This document shows positions 23,908-34,334 of a stretch of DNA of 64,000 nt, piece by piece. The notes under the pieces are model-generated. The model was not told where the DNA came from. It did not search any database and saw nothing but the letters and a program-made list of their open reading frames with translations. The stretch spans positions 3,100,001 to 3,164,000 of the forward strand of contig NW_026946366.1 of NCBI RefSeq assembly GCF_035222375.1, written 5' to 3'. Each line of letters opens with the position of its first letter. Positions within the stretch are counted from its first letter, which is position 1. Both the position numbers and the translations under genes were made by a program. The stretch is from Podospora pseudocomata. Lineage: Eukaryota; Ascomycota; Sordariomycetes; Sordariales; Podosporaceae.

Positions 23908-24953
23908 GGTGCCACAAGAATACGGGCGTGGGTATCCAAGAGGTTTGGTGTGCTCTCTGATTGTAATATAGGAGGATTCTTCTGCTAACTGGGGCACATG
24001 GTGCGACGAGGATAGTGATGACGTTCAAGCAACCTGGCTGCGATGGTTGTTTGGGTTGGGATGTCGTGGTCCAGACCGCTGCTGACAGCTGGAGCTCTAG
24101 AAGCAAGGGACGGGAAGCTGGGGAAGTGGGGCGAAGACCCAGGGCTGTCCCGGCTGAATGGTGCAAGAACAGGGGCTTCGATACTGGTTTAATTGCATAC
24201 AGTGTCTAAATGCATATCCCGCGCTTCCATCACCACTCCATCCTTCGAAGTGTTGAAATTGAGGTACCTATGTATGCCCACGAGGTAAAATTCCAATCTC
24301 CAAATGATCCATATAAGCCTGTCTCCAGAATCACACAGCGAGGTCTACTGGGGATATCTACACCTACGAACTTTCCGCCAACATCGCAGCCTGTTTGCTG
24401 TAAATTTGCTAGTCTCCTTCGGCAATTGACGGCTTAAATGATTGCTAATGCTCCGATATAAAGCAAGGCTCGACTCCATTCCGTCGCGCTGCGAGCTTCC
24501 GCCTAAAAGCCGACGTTGCTCAGCTCAGCAGCTTGCATGCTCGACGTCATTTCTCACATGGAAAAGAGTCTGCCTCGTATGCTGCTGCAAGGCCCGTATC
24601 TGGAGAGGCAGCACTGCTTCATACAGAAAGTGAAACCGAGGAAGAGGAAGGGATAATAACACAATGCTCATCATCGTTTGCTGTATCCTCCGATGGCACC
24701 GGGAGCCTGGTGGATCATGAGTCGGCAGGAGTCGCCGAGGCCGGTTCTTCACGGGAAGGCGGGGCATCCGGTAGGTAGTAGCTTTGCTGCATCTCGAAAC
24801 GAACGAAATGAGGGGCCCGATTGACGTGCGCCTTTCACGGTTCACATATAAAGCTGTAGAAAGCCGCACCCTCTTCGAAAAGGCATCTCCAGAAACACAA
24901 TATCAACCATAGCCTTGAGATATACATTGTAGGACACAAAGTAATCCTCCATC
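23908..24953. other. divergent promoter region
   Basis: Between the divergent transporter and NmrA-like genes. A TATAAA at 24847-24852 sits about 100 nt before the NmrA-like start. No other signal. Confidence 0.5.
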
Positions 24954-25975
24954 ATGACTTTCACACCAACCCGAATTTTGATCTTTGGCGGGACCGGCAC
25001 CATCGGCTCCTACATCACGACGTCCCTACTCCGTGCCCAGCCCCGGTTCCCTCAAATCACGCTCTTCACCTCCCCCGGGACCGCCGAAAAGAAGGCATCT
25101 CAGATCGCGAAATGGAAGTCGGATGGTCTCTCAGTCATTGTTGGTGACCTAACTTCATCCGCCGACGTCAAGTCCGCATATCAGTCTTCCCAAGCAGACA
25201 CAGTCATCTCAGCAGTTGGGCGCGGAGGTCTTCAGCACCAGATCGAACTGCTGCGTCTGGCTGAGGAGTCCAACACTGTCCAGTGGTTCTTGCCGAGCGA
25301 GTATGGCACTGATATTGAGCACAACGACAAGAGCCCTGATGAGAAGCCCCACCAGTTGAAGCTCAAGGTGCGGAAATACATTAGAGACGAGCTAAGGAGG
25401 GTCAAGGTGACATATGTGGTCACTGGGCCGTATTTCGATATGTGGGTTGACACGGCTCCTGGTCTGGAGTCTGCTGGCGGCTTCAAGCCTGAGGAGAAGA
25501 AGGCGTGGATTATTGAGGATGGAGAGGGCAAAATTGGCTTTTGCACCATGTGGGAGTAAGTCTTTTTCTATCTTTCTCGCTATCAATTGAGAATATCCAA
25601 CTAACAAGGTGAATCAGTGTGGGCAAGTTCGTTGTTGGAACACTCCGTCATCCCGAGGAGTCTTTTGGGAAGGCTCTCAAGGTCCAAAGCTTCATTGTTT
25701 CGCCCAACGAAGTTCTGGCCGAGTATGAGAAGCAGACTGGCGCCAAGTGGGAGGTCACCAAGACGCCCCTGGATGACCTCAAATCTTTGGAAACTGACTT
25801 GTGGGCAAAAGGCAATCCTAGGGCGACCAGTGCCACACTCCGACGGATCTGGGCTGAAGGGGGGACTTTGTATGAAAAGAACGACAATGATGTGTTGAAT
25901 GTGGAAGGTTTGGATTCCTTGGCAGATGCTGTGAAGCACGCGCTCGTAGGAGGGTACAAGGCCGATACCTTTTAG
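24954..25975 (+). CDS. NmrA-like / isoflavone-reductase family NAD(P)-binding protein (two exons)
   Basis: Model: exons 24954-25555 and 25618-25975; 319 aa. Rossmann start [13 protein letters not shown], then [15 protein letters not shown] and Y-V-V-T-G-P-Y-F. Splicing of GA|GTAAGT to CAG|TGTG restores the family segment D-V-G-K-F-V. Known family roles: either NAD(P)-sensing regulators like NmrA, or reductases of phenylpropanoid-like substrates. The conserved active-site lysine of plant reductases may correspond to the K of H-Q-L-K-L-K, so an enzyme is possible. Substrate unknown. Confidence 0.87.
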
Positions 25976-26255
25976 GTTACCAGTACCAATATCTTATGAA
26001 ATGAGAGGAAGTCTAATGAGCATTCTTGTTCTAAGTGGTGGGAGAGTATGGAAGCTTAATTGATTAGATAGCGGGGTCTCTTATGGCCCCACTAACAATG
26101 CATGTTTCTTATTGGTCATCGAGTTCAGCAGTCGCTCCCGGCAGGCACTGTCAATAATTTTCTTCGACGCAAGAAACTTTTGAATGAATTGATAACGAAG
26201 AGCTGTAGACTCGCGACATCCTCGGTCGCAAACCACCCACACCGCAGCATTCACC

Positions 26256-27722
26256 ATGTCTGCCACTCTTGATGAGGGCGCCCAGCCCGTAACAATCCCA
26301 GACAACCAAAAAGTCGAAAAGAAATACAAAAGGTCCAAGTCGGAAAAGAAACGCTCGAGAGACGAGGACGACGCCGCCGTTGTGGAAGAAACCCCCCGCA
26401 AATCCAAAAAGACCAAAAACGGAGATCTCGAGTTGCCCGTGAGGCTAGGGTCGCAAGCTGCGGCCGATGAACCCTCGAAAAAGAAGAAGAAGAAGAAGGA
26501 TCAACTTGGAAATGGCGAGGCGCAAACTGACGAGGTAGTGGTCGACGGGGAAAAGTCGTCCCGCAAGAAGTCGAGCAAGCCCAAGAAGGAGCCCAAGGAA
26601 GAGCCTGAAGATGCCATGCAGATCGACACTCCAGAGAAGTCCAAATCGGAAAAGAAGCGCAAGGAGAAGAAATCGAAGAAGGACAACCTAGAAACAGAAG
26701 CAAACGTTGACGGGCAGGAAAAGAAGAAGAAAAAGAGCAAGGACAAGACCGGGACCGGGACTGAGACACCGACCCAGGCTTCACACGAGGTTGCCACCGA
26801 ACTCCCAAGCAGCGACTCTGAATATCCATTCTTCACCCAAACCGTTTCCCTCTACGTGCCCTTCTACCCTATTGGCTTCGACAAGCCCCTCACCAACGTT
26901 GCTGCGCAGCATCTCGACCCCCTCTTGAATCACTACTCGCCACTTTTGCGCGGCGTCCTCCTCAGCTACTCTAATCTCAACCTCTCCGAGCGCCCCGCCA
27001 AGGCGAGTATCACCAACCCACCCACCGACGAGACTCCCGCCTGGCTGCACTCAGTCGACGAGTATGCCGTAGGCTTCGGCTGGCTCACTTTTGACGCCCA
27101 GCTGTTCGTGCCATCGCGAGGCAAGTGGATGGAGGGTGTGGTGCAGCTCCAGAGCGAAGGCCACATTGGCGTGGTGTGCTGGAACAAGTTCAACGCAAGC
27201 ATTGAAGCAAAGCGTCTCCCGCAAGGCTGGAAATGGGTTGACATCTCCAAGGACGATCCGTTTGCCAGGTCGAACAGCAGCCAACCAGAGACGGACGAGT
27301 ATGGCGAGGAGAAAGAAGGTCAACAGCAAGAGGAGGAGGATATCCTAGATGGGGAGGAGCTGCAGGTGGTTGAGCAGATGCACACAACAGGTTACTGGGT
27401 CAATGAGAAGGGCCGCAAAGTCGGAGGCAAGCTCCGCTTCCGCATCATGAACTTTGACGTCGGCCAGGCGGGAGACTATGGATATCTCAGCATTGAGGGC
27501 ACATGTCTGGAACTGGACGAGGAGCGCGCTTTGGCAAAGGAGGAGCGCGAGTACGAGAAGAGGCGGCGGAACAAGCAAAACCCGAGCGGGCTCCTCAAGC
27601 CGCTATCAAGGCGGGTGCCCGAGTTCAGCATGACCAAGTTTGGCAAGGAAGACGAGGAGGAAGATGGCACCAAAAAGACTGTCTTGTACAAGGCCAGTCG
27701 CCCAGGAACGCCCGATGATTAG
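26256..27722 (+). CDS. RPA43: RNA polymerase I subunit RPA43 (single exon)
   Basis: 488 aa, single exon, ATG at 26256 in a CACC context. Residues 1-180 are a Lys/Glu/Ser-rich disordered tail with several KKKK-type nuclear signals. The conserved part begins S-E-Y-P-F-F-T-Q-T-V-S-L-Y-V-P-F-Y-P-I-G and continues to H-Y-S-P-L-L-R-G-V-L-L-S-Y. An OB-like half follows: F-G-W-L-T-F-D-A-Q-L-F-V-P, L-Q-S-E-G-H-I-G-V-V-C-W-N-K-F-N-A-S-I and G-Y-W-V-N-E-K-G-R-K-V-G-G-K-L-R-F-R. Known role: with RPA14 it forms the Pol I stalk that contacts Rrn3 for rRNA transcription. The long basic N-terminus is larger than in yeast. Confidence 0.93.
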   Translation: MSATLDEGAQPVTIPDNQKVEKKYKRSKSEKKRSRDEDDAAVVEETPRKSKKTKNGDLELPVRLGSQAAADEPSKKKKKKKDQLGNGEAQTDEVVVDGEKSSRKKSSKPKKEPKEEPEDAMQIDTPEKSKSEKKRKEKKSKKDNLETEANVDGQEKKKKKSKDKTGTGTETPTQASHEVATELPSSDSEYPFFTQTVSLYVPFYPIGFDKPLTNVAAQHLDPLLNHYSPLLRGVLLSYSNLNLSERPAKASITNPPTDETPAWLHSVDEYAVGFGWLTFDAQLFVPSRGKWMEGVVQLQSEGHIGVVCWNKFNASIEAKRLPQGWKWVDISKDDPFARSNSSQPETDEYGEEKEGQQQEEEDILDGEELQVVEQMHTTGYWVNEKGRKVGGKLRFRIMNFDVGQAGDYGYLSIEGTCLELDEERALAKEEREYEKRRRNKQNPSGLLKPLSRRVPEFSMTKFGKEDEEEDGTKKTVLYKASRPGTPDD

Positions 27723-28863
27723 GTATGGTCTGGCCTGACAATATCGGGTTCGGTGCAGTTGACTTCTTCGCCATTATCTGCCCGCAGCTCGAGGTCGGCT
27801 AGGAGTCCAGGATTCTGCTGAGGCATGCATGTTCAACATGTCATCTAGAGTTTATGTTTGAGTTTTGTTGGCGCTGGAAGATACGGGGTTTGCATGGCAG
27901 GGCTCTCAAACGGGTGTCGCATATAGTAATTCTTTTTGTGGTTATTCAGCTTTTGAAACTTTTGATATTTGAGTCCGGCTGCGTGACGCGTGGCCGAGGT
28001 ATTGGCACAACCAGCATGCTCTAGGTCATTACTGTTTGGAATGGGCACACAACCATTGAGTGGCGGTGGCAGAGAGGCTGTCTACAGTTCCCCTTTATCC
28101 GGCCACCCGGATGCAATACATATCAAGACTTTATCCACATACCTCCTGCAGAACTACTCCATCGGTTGTTTACACCCCACGGCTCGGGCTTGATGGAAAC
28201 GGCTTAAAATAGCGACGGCTTGAGATTGCTGGGTTGTGCTGTTTCCCTATAGTTGTTCGTGTGTGAAGATGCCCCGGATCTTGGGCCTAGTGTCCTGGCA
28301 TTAGGTGCTTGTTTGGTTGTATAGATATGCTGGTAAACTGACCCTGCACCAGCTGGGCTGAGGTCCCCCAGTATGACAACAGGCAGTGATTCACTGGACA
28401 ATTGGAATAACTAATAACTGTAGCATTCAATGTAAGGTATTGTGAATTGAGAAATCGGTGACCGGGGTAAACCGGTGACATCAGTTGATGAGAGGGCACT
28501 GGGTGGGCTTCATGGTTTCTGGACTCTGATTACCTTATCAGGTGGCCTTTACCTTTTTCATGTCCCAGGCGGAGGGGTCCGGCATATCTGTCGGTGAACA
28601 CATTGCAGAACAATTGGCTTTTTTCCCGACTAACAATAGCACAAGACGCCCCATGCTGCCAGGCCTCGCTTACGGTCCACCCTCTCAGGGTAATATGGGA
28701 GAGATAGCAAAACCTGGGTCCTGGATATTGGGTATGATCTCGGCGGTCATTGGGGAGGAGCCCGGGATATGTAAATGAAGAGTAGGTAAGTATATAGCTG
28801 AAGCATGTAATCCAGGATTCCGTCAGAGTTGCTCCTCGGGATTCTACTATCACGCAAACCAAC
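27723..28863. other. intergenic
   Basis: 3' region of RPA43 and promoter of the CBM1 protein. A TATATAG at 28790-28796 lies about 70 nt before the CBM1 start. No gene-like signal. Confidence 0.5.
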
Positions 28864-29360
28864 ATGCATACATCGTTCCTTCTCTCATTTCTTGCCCTCT
28901 CAGGGGCAACGTTGGCGCAACGAGGTCGGCCAACGACATTCTTCACAGCTCCCTCTCCTTCAAGTACTCCGCGTCCGGGTGCAACACAGTCCTTGTACGG
29001 ACAGTGCGGCGGACAAAACTGGACTGGTCCAAGAATCTGTCCATCGGGGGCTTACTGCAAGAACGATGGAAAGTAAGTGCATGAGAAAGAATTCACCTAA
29101 ACAGAACGGAGGATGCTGACAGCTACTACAGCATGTGGTACGAGCAGTGTGTGGCCATTGAAACCTCTACCAGGCCTTCAGGCAACCCTGCGGTCACTAC
29201 TAAAACTATAACGACGGTGATCACCATTGGTGGTCCTACCCCAACGGTTGTGTCGACTCGGGTCACATACTTGACTCCAAGACCGTCGTCTACTACGCCT
29301 TCGGTGGTGACGATAACTTTGGTACCGGATGATCCATGTGATCACGAGATTTGGTGCTGA
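28864..29360 (+). CDS. small secreted CBM1-only protein (two exons)
   Basis: Model: exons 28864-29072 and 29132-29360; 145 aa. A signal peptide ends around A18-Q19. After a short Ser/Pro/Thr linker, residues 42-77 form a complete family 1 cellulose-binding module: Y-G-Q-C-G-G-Q-N-W-T-G-P, cysteines 48, 59, 65 and 76, and binding-face aromatics Y45, W72 and Y73. The intron splits the module between G69 and N70. No catalytic domain follows; residues 78-145 are Thr/Pro/Val-rich, probably O-glycosylated, ending in C-D-H-E-I-W-C. Inference: a secreted cellulose-binding accessory or cell-wall protein. It is too short to be a truncated cellulase with any recognisable catalytic remnant. Confidence 0.87.
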
Positions 29361-29666
29361 TAGGGGCTTAGTGGAGGAAAGGGGGTCCTGTTTCTTGGGT
29401 ATCTTGAAGTTGATATTGACATCTCTGAAATGATACCAGAAGAATATCACACTTGTTACTAACATTGTTTTGTTTGTTTCCATGGATGGTAAAATGGGAC
29501 AAAAGTGAATGTCTGCAGGCGCGGTTGGTGTATTGTGTCTACCCTCTGCTACATGACCTACCCCAATACAATCCCACATGTGCCCTAAAGTAACCAAGAC
29601 GAAATCCCCAGTGAAAACCAAGCCAAAGTTGAGAGACGCCAGATATGAAGACCCATACATGATCAC
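29361..29666. other. intergenic, convergent 3' ends
   Basis: About 300 nt between the stops of the CBM1 gene and the gene on the other strand. Nothing seen. Confidence 0.5.
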
Positions 29667-30461
29667 CTAGTCAGCAGGATCCACCATATCCAGCCTTGTA
29701 AAGAAGGTCTCAACCCTGCCCTCGGGGATATACGCCTTGTACTCCCTCATCCACCAGTCAGCTACACTCCCCCTCCTCGCCTTCTCCCCCAGCACAATCT
29801 TGTCCGAAGTCAACATCTTGACCTCCCCCACCGCCCTCTTCTCATCCACCTCCTCCACCATCTCCTCCAAGTCCTTGTCCTTCACCTCCCCAAACCCCAA
29901 CAACTCCAACACCCAAGCGCCCTGCATCTCAGCCAGAACTCCAACCGAGACAATCGCAATAAACCCGTCCACGCTCTCCGGGTGCCGTCTCGGAAACGCA
30001 AACTCCTCATCCGCAACGTCCGTCACCTTGTCCAGCGCCTCGGTCATGGCATCCCCCATGTTCTGCCTCCCCTGCTCGACCAACTCGACAACATTGTCCA
30101 GACACTCCTCGATCAGCTTGCGGTTCCACCTCCTCTCGCCGACGACATCTGTGATGGCGATCTGAAGGGAGTCGTCGTTGAACTCGGCTTTGTGCATCAA
30201 GTTTACGATCTTTTTGGCAATGGCCACGAGCTGCTCCTCGTCGTCGTCGGCAGATGAAGTGTAGGCCATCAAGGGGGCGGATCGGTACTGCCCTTCTTCA
30301 TGGTTATTGCCGGGTGGGGAGTCGGAGTAGAGGCCGAACTTTTCGTTGTCAATCTGACCGTGAGAGTCAAGGGAGTCGTAGAGGAGCTCGGTGTAGCCGG
30401 CCCGGTTGGCACGGTTGCGGCGGAAGGAGAGGCAGGCGAGGATGGAGCGGAGGGTTGCCAT
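29667..30461 (-). CDS. uncharacterised fungal protein with C-terminal helical domain
   Basis: Single exon, 264 aa, ATG at 30461. Residues 70-160 are helical and charged. The segment F-I-A-I-V-S-V-G-V-L-A-E-M-Q-G-A-W-V-L-E-L-L-G-F-G is moderately hydrophobic, and the end reads G-S-V-A-D-W-W...Y-I-P-E-G-R-V-E-T-F-F-T-R-L-D-M. From memory this layout matches a common family of fungal hypothetical proteins with a hydrophobic stretch ending A-L-G-F-G and a terminal Y-V-P-K-G...F-F-Q-R-L-G-M, sometimes compared with the interferon-induced 6-16 family. That link is uncertain. Here the stretch between the two motifs contains an unusually acidic insert. No function assigned. Confidence 0.75.
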   Translation of the reverse strand: MATLRSILACLSFRRNRANRAGYTELLYDSLDSHGQIDNEKFGLYSDSPPGNNHEEGQYRSAPLMAYTSSADDDEEQLVAIAKKIVNLMHKAEFNDDSLQIAITDVVGERRWNRKLIEECLDNVVELVEQGRQNMGDAMTEALDKVTDVADEEFAFPRRHPESVDGFIAIVSVGVLAEMQGAWVLELLGFGEVKDKDLEEMVEEVDEKRAVGEVKMLTSDKIVLGEKARRGSVADWWMREYKAYIPEGRVETFFTRLDMVDPAD

Positions 30462-31773
30462 TGTGTTGCCGTTGTGTGTAAGTGACTTGCCAAAGCGTCA
30501 AACAAGCAACCAAGCAAGCAACAAAGCCCGAGAAGCTATAAGAGAAAGCAAAGAAAGCAGAAAAGCGCTATTTGTCTAGCAAAGCCGAAGGAGACTGGTG
30601 GCTGCCGTGGGTGAGGAGAGAAAGAGAAAAGGCAAGACACAAAAAGTGTCAGCCAGCCATGTTATTTATGATCACACATGCCCCCATCTTCTCTCGATGC
30701 AGACACACAAAGGCTTCTTTCCTGTGTGGCCGCTTGGCAGACAGGAGACTAAGGTAGGCAGATGTCAACGTCCCTCGGTGGCGGACCCGGAGGGCTGTGC
30801 CACATCCGTGGTTCGAGGCCAGGGGAGACCGGCCCGGCCCCACACGTGAGTTGGATGCCGGCATCCGGGATTGTCGTCCGGAGGTTGCCAGTGAACAGCA
30901 ATCGACTTGCAATCTTCACGACAAGCAAGCAATTACGTTGTCGGTGTTTGTTTCGAGATGGGCACATTCCTCTTTTGCAAGTTTGACAATTGAAATTGTG
31001 CAGAAAAGTCGAGGCTTTGGAGGAGGGAACAGGCTATGCTCAGGGCGGCCAGCGATAGGCCACCGCCGTGATTGCCCGTGTGTAACGGTCGTCCTACCCA
31101 TTGTGAAGTTGTGAGCATATATGTATCAAGGCATTGTAATCGGATGGTCATGGGCTTGCAAAACGTGGCAAAACAGGCCAGGGGAATTGGCGAGCAGTGG
31201 CTAACGTTCCACCACTTGCTGCTCATTGCTGATCTCGTATCGATGGATTGTATGCTCTCCAGTGGTGCATGGCCCCGGGCTGGCTGCAAGGCAAACGGCC
31301 AGGAAAACTTGGGGCATATTGGCCAAGTCGGACATCCGAGACTCGACAAGAAACTGGGTGCCTCGGCATGACAAACACAACTCACGGGAATCAGTGGACG
31401 GAATCTGTATGCATTACATCTCTTGTTGAGAGGGCCGACTCCCAATCCGTGATATCACCACGCGGCCGCAAGCATGTTGCTATTGGGAACCACGCGCTCC
31501 TCCTTTGTCCATCACACAGTTGTTGTCTCTTCCGGACTTTTGGCTCGACCAACGTCCTCCTGTATTGGATGCTATGGTTCTGCCCGAAATCAATGAACCC
31601 CAACCATCACGCCTTCATGAATTTCCCGTTTTGTATGGCCCGGCGATCCCATGAGTTGGCCGATAATATCCACCAGCCTGCCAGAGTAGAGTAATGCACA
31701 GAACCAAAGCCGTCGTCCATGCCTGAAAAAGACCCGGTGTGAAAGACGACGCCGAAATAGAAACGCTCGCCGC
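30462..31773. other. intergenic
   Basis: 1.3 kb upstream of the uncharacterised gene and downstream of RPS24. No gene recognised; one tRNA-like B-box was examined and rejected. Confidence 0.5.
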
Positions 31774-32447
31774 TTATTTCTCCTTCTTGGGCTTGGGGCC
31801 CTTGACCTTCGCAGTACCGCGGAGGGTCTTCTGGCGGTTCTTGCGCTGCTTGCCTATTGGTGAGGAAGAGAAAATGTCAGCCGGTACCATTCCCAAAATG
31901 AAATTCTCATGTCCACCACCGCGGAAAACATACGCTGCTGTCTGGAAGCACGCTCAATCTTGGTGGCAAGGCCAACACGGACGAGTCTGTAGCGGGGCTC
32001 GAACTTCTTCATGGCCTCGGGGGAGTCATAGATGAGGGCAAAGCCGGTGGTCTTGCCACCACCGAACTGGGTGCGGAGACCAAAGACGGAAACTTGATCC
32101 TTCTGGGCCTTGTAGAGGGCAGCGAGCTTCTCGCGGAGGTCCTCCTTGGAGATGTTGGCGCGACCGGGGTGGAGGATGTCCCTGAACAGCAGAGTCAGCG
32201 ACAATTTCCCATCAAACAGCCCAACATTCTCAAATCGCCCGCGATTTTGCCATGTTCCAATCGAGTATTATGTTTCTGGATTGATGCTCTCGTCCACTGT
32301 GGGCGACTTGGCAATCGGGGGCGATTCGCGAAGAGGGCATTCGGAGATGGATGGCAGCACTCACACGACCATCTGCTTGCGGCCGAGCAGAGGGTTGCGG
32401 ATGAACTTCCGCGTGCGCAGGGTTACGGGGGCATCAGAGTCGGCCAT
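31774..32447 (-). CDS. RPS24: 40S ribosomal protein eS24 (three exons)
   Basis: Model: exons 32447-32365, 32181-31934 and 31853-31774; 136 aa, the expected size. The text is highly conserved: [53 protein letters not shown] and a basic tail ending P-K-K-E-K. Structural component of the small subunit. Intron 1 is 183 nt, the longest identified in this window, which is common for ribosomal protein genes. Confidence 0.97.
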
Positions 32448-32796
32448 GGTGATGTCGTCGGTCGTTGGTTGTCGTACCTCGATCGATCTCAGGTTCCGGC
32501 AGGAGGAGGGCGAGTTTCTGCTGGTGTTTTTTGCAGGCCAGGACGCACTGGGTAGCGGGTGGATCTCACAAAATTCCGGCAGCGAATCGCTAATTTGGGT
32601 GTGAGCCCTAATTTGTGTGTGGCCTGAATTCCGAGGCAATCAGTCAGCAGCGGGCGGGGCAGCTTGGTGGAAATGCACGGACCAATGTGCGGCAGCCTTG
32701 TCCAGCTCCCCACTTGTCGACAACTGCCCCACACCTTCCGAGAAGATATTCAAAACAACAACACAGCACCACAATCTCAAAGTGACTTTTTTGTTC
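32448..32796. other. RPS24 promoter and EFM3 3' region
   Basis: About 350 nt between tandem minus-strand genes. No defined element beyond pyrimidine/purine tracts. Confidence 0.5.
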
Positions 32797-33862
32797 TCAT
32801 GCAACCGTCAATTGGCAAATGTGTATAGGGGTGGCGTCATTATAAAATGGCCCTCTCTGCTCCGGCCTAGGCAGCACTGGAAACAGTTCATAATGGACAT
32901 GGAACCCGCGCTTCTGACAGACCTCCAAGAAGCTCTCGAATGTCGCTCTGTTCCGCTCTGTTGCCGCAATCAGAATGACCACGCCAGGCGATATAGCAAC
33001 GAGGTTCTGCAGCGTTGCCACCAGCGCGGGAATTACACTCGCGTCGTACGTGATGTCAGCTCCCAGCACGACGTCGACCTCTCTTCCACCGTTCCATTCC
33101 TCCTCTTCGGTCCCCAGCAAAGCATGGCCCCATCTGAGCTCAGAGACAGACACCCTGTCTGTGCCCTGAAGACCGTTGATAAAAAGGTTGTCTGGGAGGT
33201 TATTCACCACATCTTCAGAACCGTCCGAGGCAATGACATGTTCTGCGCCGAGATATTTGGCACACAAGATGGCAACGTATCCTGTTCCAGTTCCGAGCTC
33301 TAGCAGACGCTTCCCCTTGACAAGTGTTGAGTTGGTGCAGAGATATTGGCCCATGTGCAATGCTGCCTCCCATGTTCGTAGGCCTGTTGTCCCTGAACCC
33401 GAGATAATGGAACGAGATTCCAGCAAGACCACAGCTGCATCACTGGGTTCCTGGAGCAGGGAAAGGTGGTATGCCACATGGCACTTTTGCTGGGCAGCCA
33501 CCACCTCTGAAGGCAATGGAACAGATACCAACTCGGACATGGTGGTCATGAGATTATCTGATATTTCCTGTTCCTGTCAGTTCCTGGCGTCTCCGTCTCC
33601 TTTTCAGCAAGGTATGAGTTATCCTTACATGCTCCTCCCAGTCCACGATAGAGCGTTCGATTCTCGACGTCAACTCCTTGAGCACTTTTAGCCCATAGCG
33701 GGGAGGAAGCGGGAATGCGACATCATGGCCAAACAGCTTCTTGTAGATTTCCTCTTGGACCGCATCGAGGCAAAGGACCTCACCGTCTGGATATTCTGGT
33801 GCGGCATCCAACTGCAGGCACTGCCAACAGAATCGGGTCACTTGTGGGTTTTGGCTGCTCAT
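32797..33862 (-). CDS. EFM3: elongation factor 2 lysine methyltransferase, EFM3/FAM86 family (two exons)
   Basis: Model: exons 33862-33629 and 33567-32797; 334 aa. The family-specific N-terminal region is present: R-F-C-W-Q-C-L-Q-L-D, P-P-R-Y-G-L-K-V-L-K-E-L and R-I-E-R-S-I-V-D-W-E-E-H, spliced to E-I-S-D-N-L-M. The seven-beta-strand core follows: G-T-T-G-L-R-T-W-E-A-A-L, SAM motif I L-L-E-L-G-T-G-T-G-Y-V-A-I, D-V-V-L-G-A-D-I-T-Y-D and a terminal F-Y...I-H-I-C-Q. Known role: methylates a lysine of elongation factor 2. An in-frame ATG further upstream exists, but 33862 matches the family start. The intron is 61 nt with an ACTGAC branch site. Confidence 0.92.
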
Positions 33863-34334
33863 GTTGAAGGGTGAGTACGGTCTTGTTCGAGTCCAGCTCG
33901 ACATCTGTCGTGGTTTCATGTAAATGTTGGCCGCCTTGTCCAAAAGACCGGCAGAAAGGAAGGCGGTGAAGGGCCAAGGATAGACTGCTGGGCACACAAC
34001 TTTCCAGCCTCAGAGTGTCAGAAGGGGTCCCAGGTAGGTAATGAATCAATGCCATTTCTCCCTGATTTGAATCGAGCCTGATTTTTTTGTTCCGTTATGG
34101 ATTTTAAACACACCTGCAATCGGATTTAATCTTAAAAGGCCAAGTCTGTATCCAGCGAGCAGTTCAGCCAAAAGTGGGCCCTTGACGTAGGAGCTGCCAA
34201 ACCATTGAACAGTCGAGTGCGCGCCTGGCATCGCGTTTCCATCTCGGAACTGGAAGACGTCAGTTGTTGGCCAGAAAAACACACAATCCCATCTCAACAC
34301 CCTTTCGCCGCGCCCAGGGAAGACTGTCGCCAAG
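33863..34334. other. divergent promoter of EFM3 and CYP6
   Basis: 472 nt between divergent starts of two RNA/translation genes. No clear TATA or other motif. Confidence 0.5.

Noticed and set aside
30810-30820. tRNA B-box match GGTTCGAGGCC
   Set aside because: The T-stem has a mismatch, and the expected acceptor stem partner and A-box upstream are absent.
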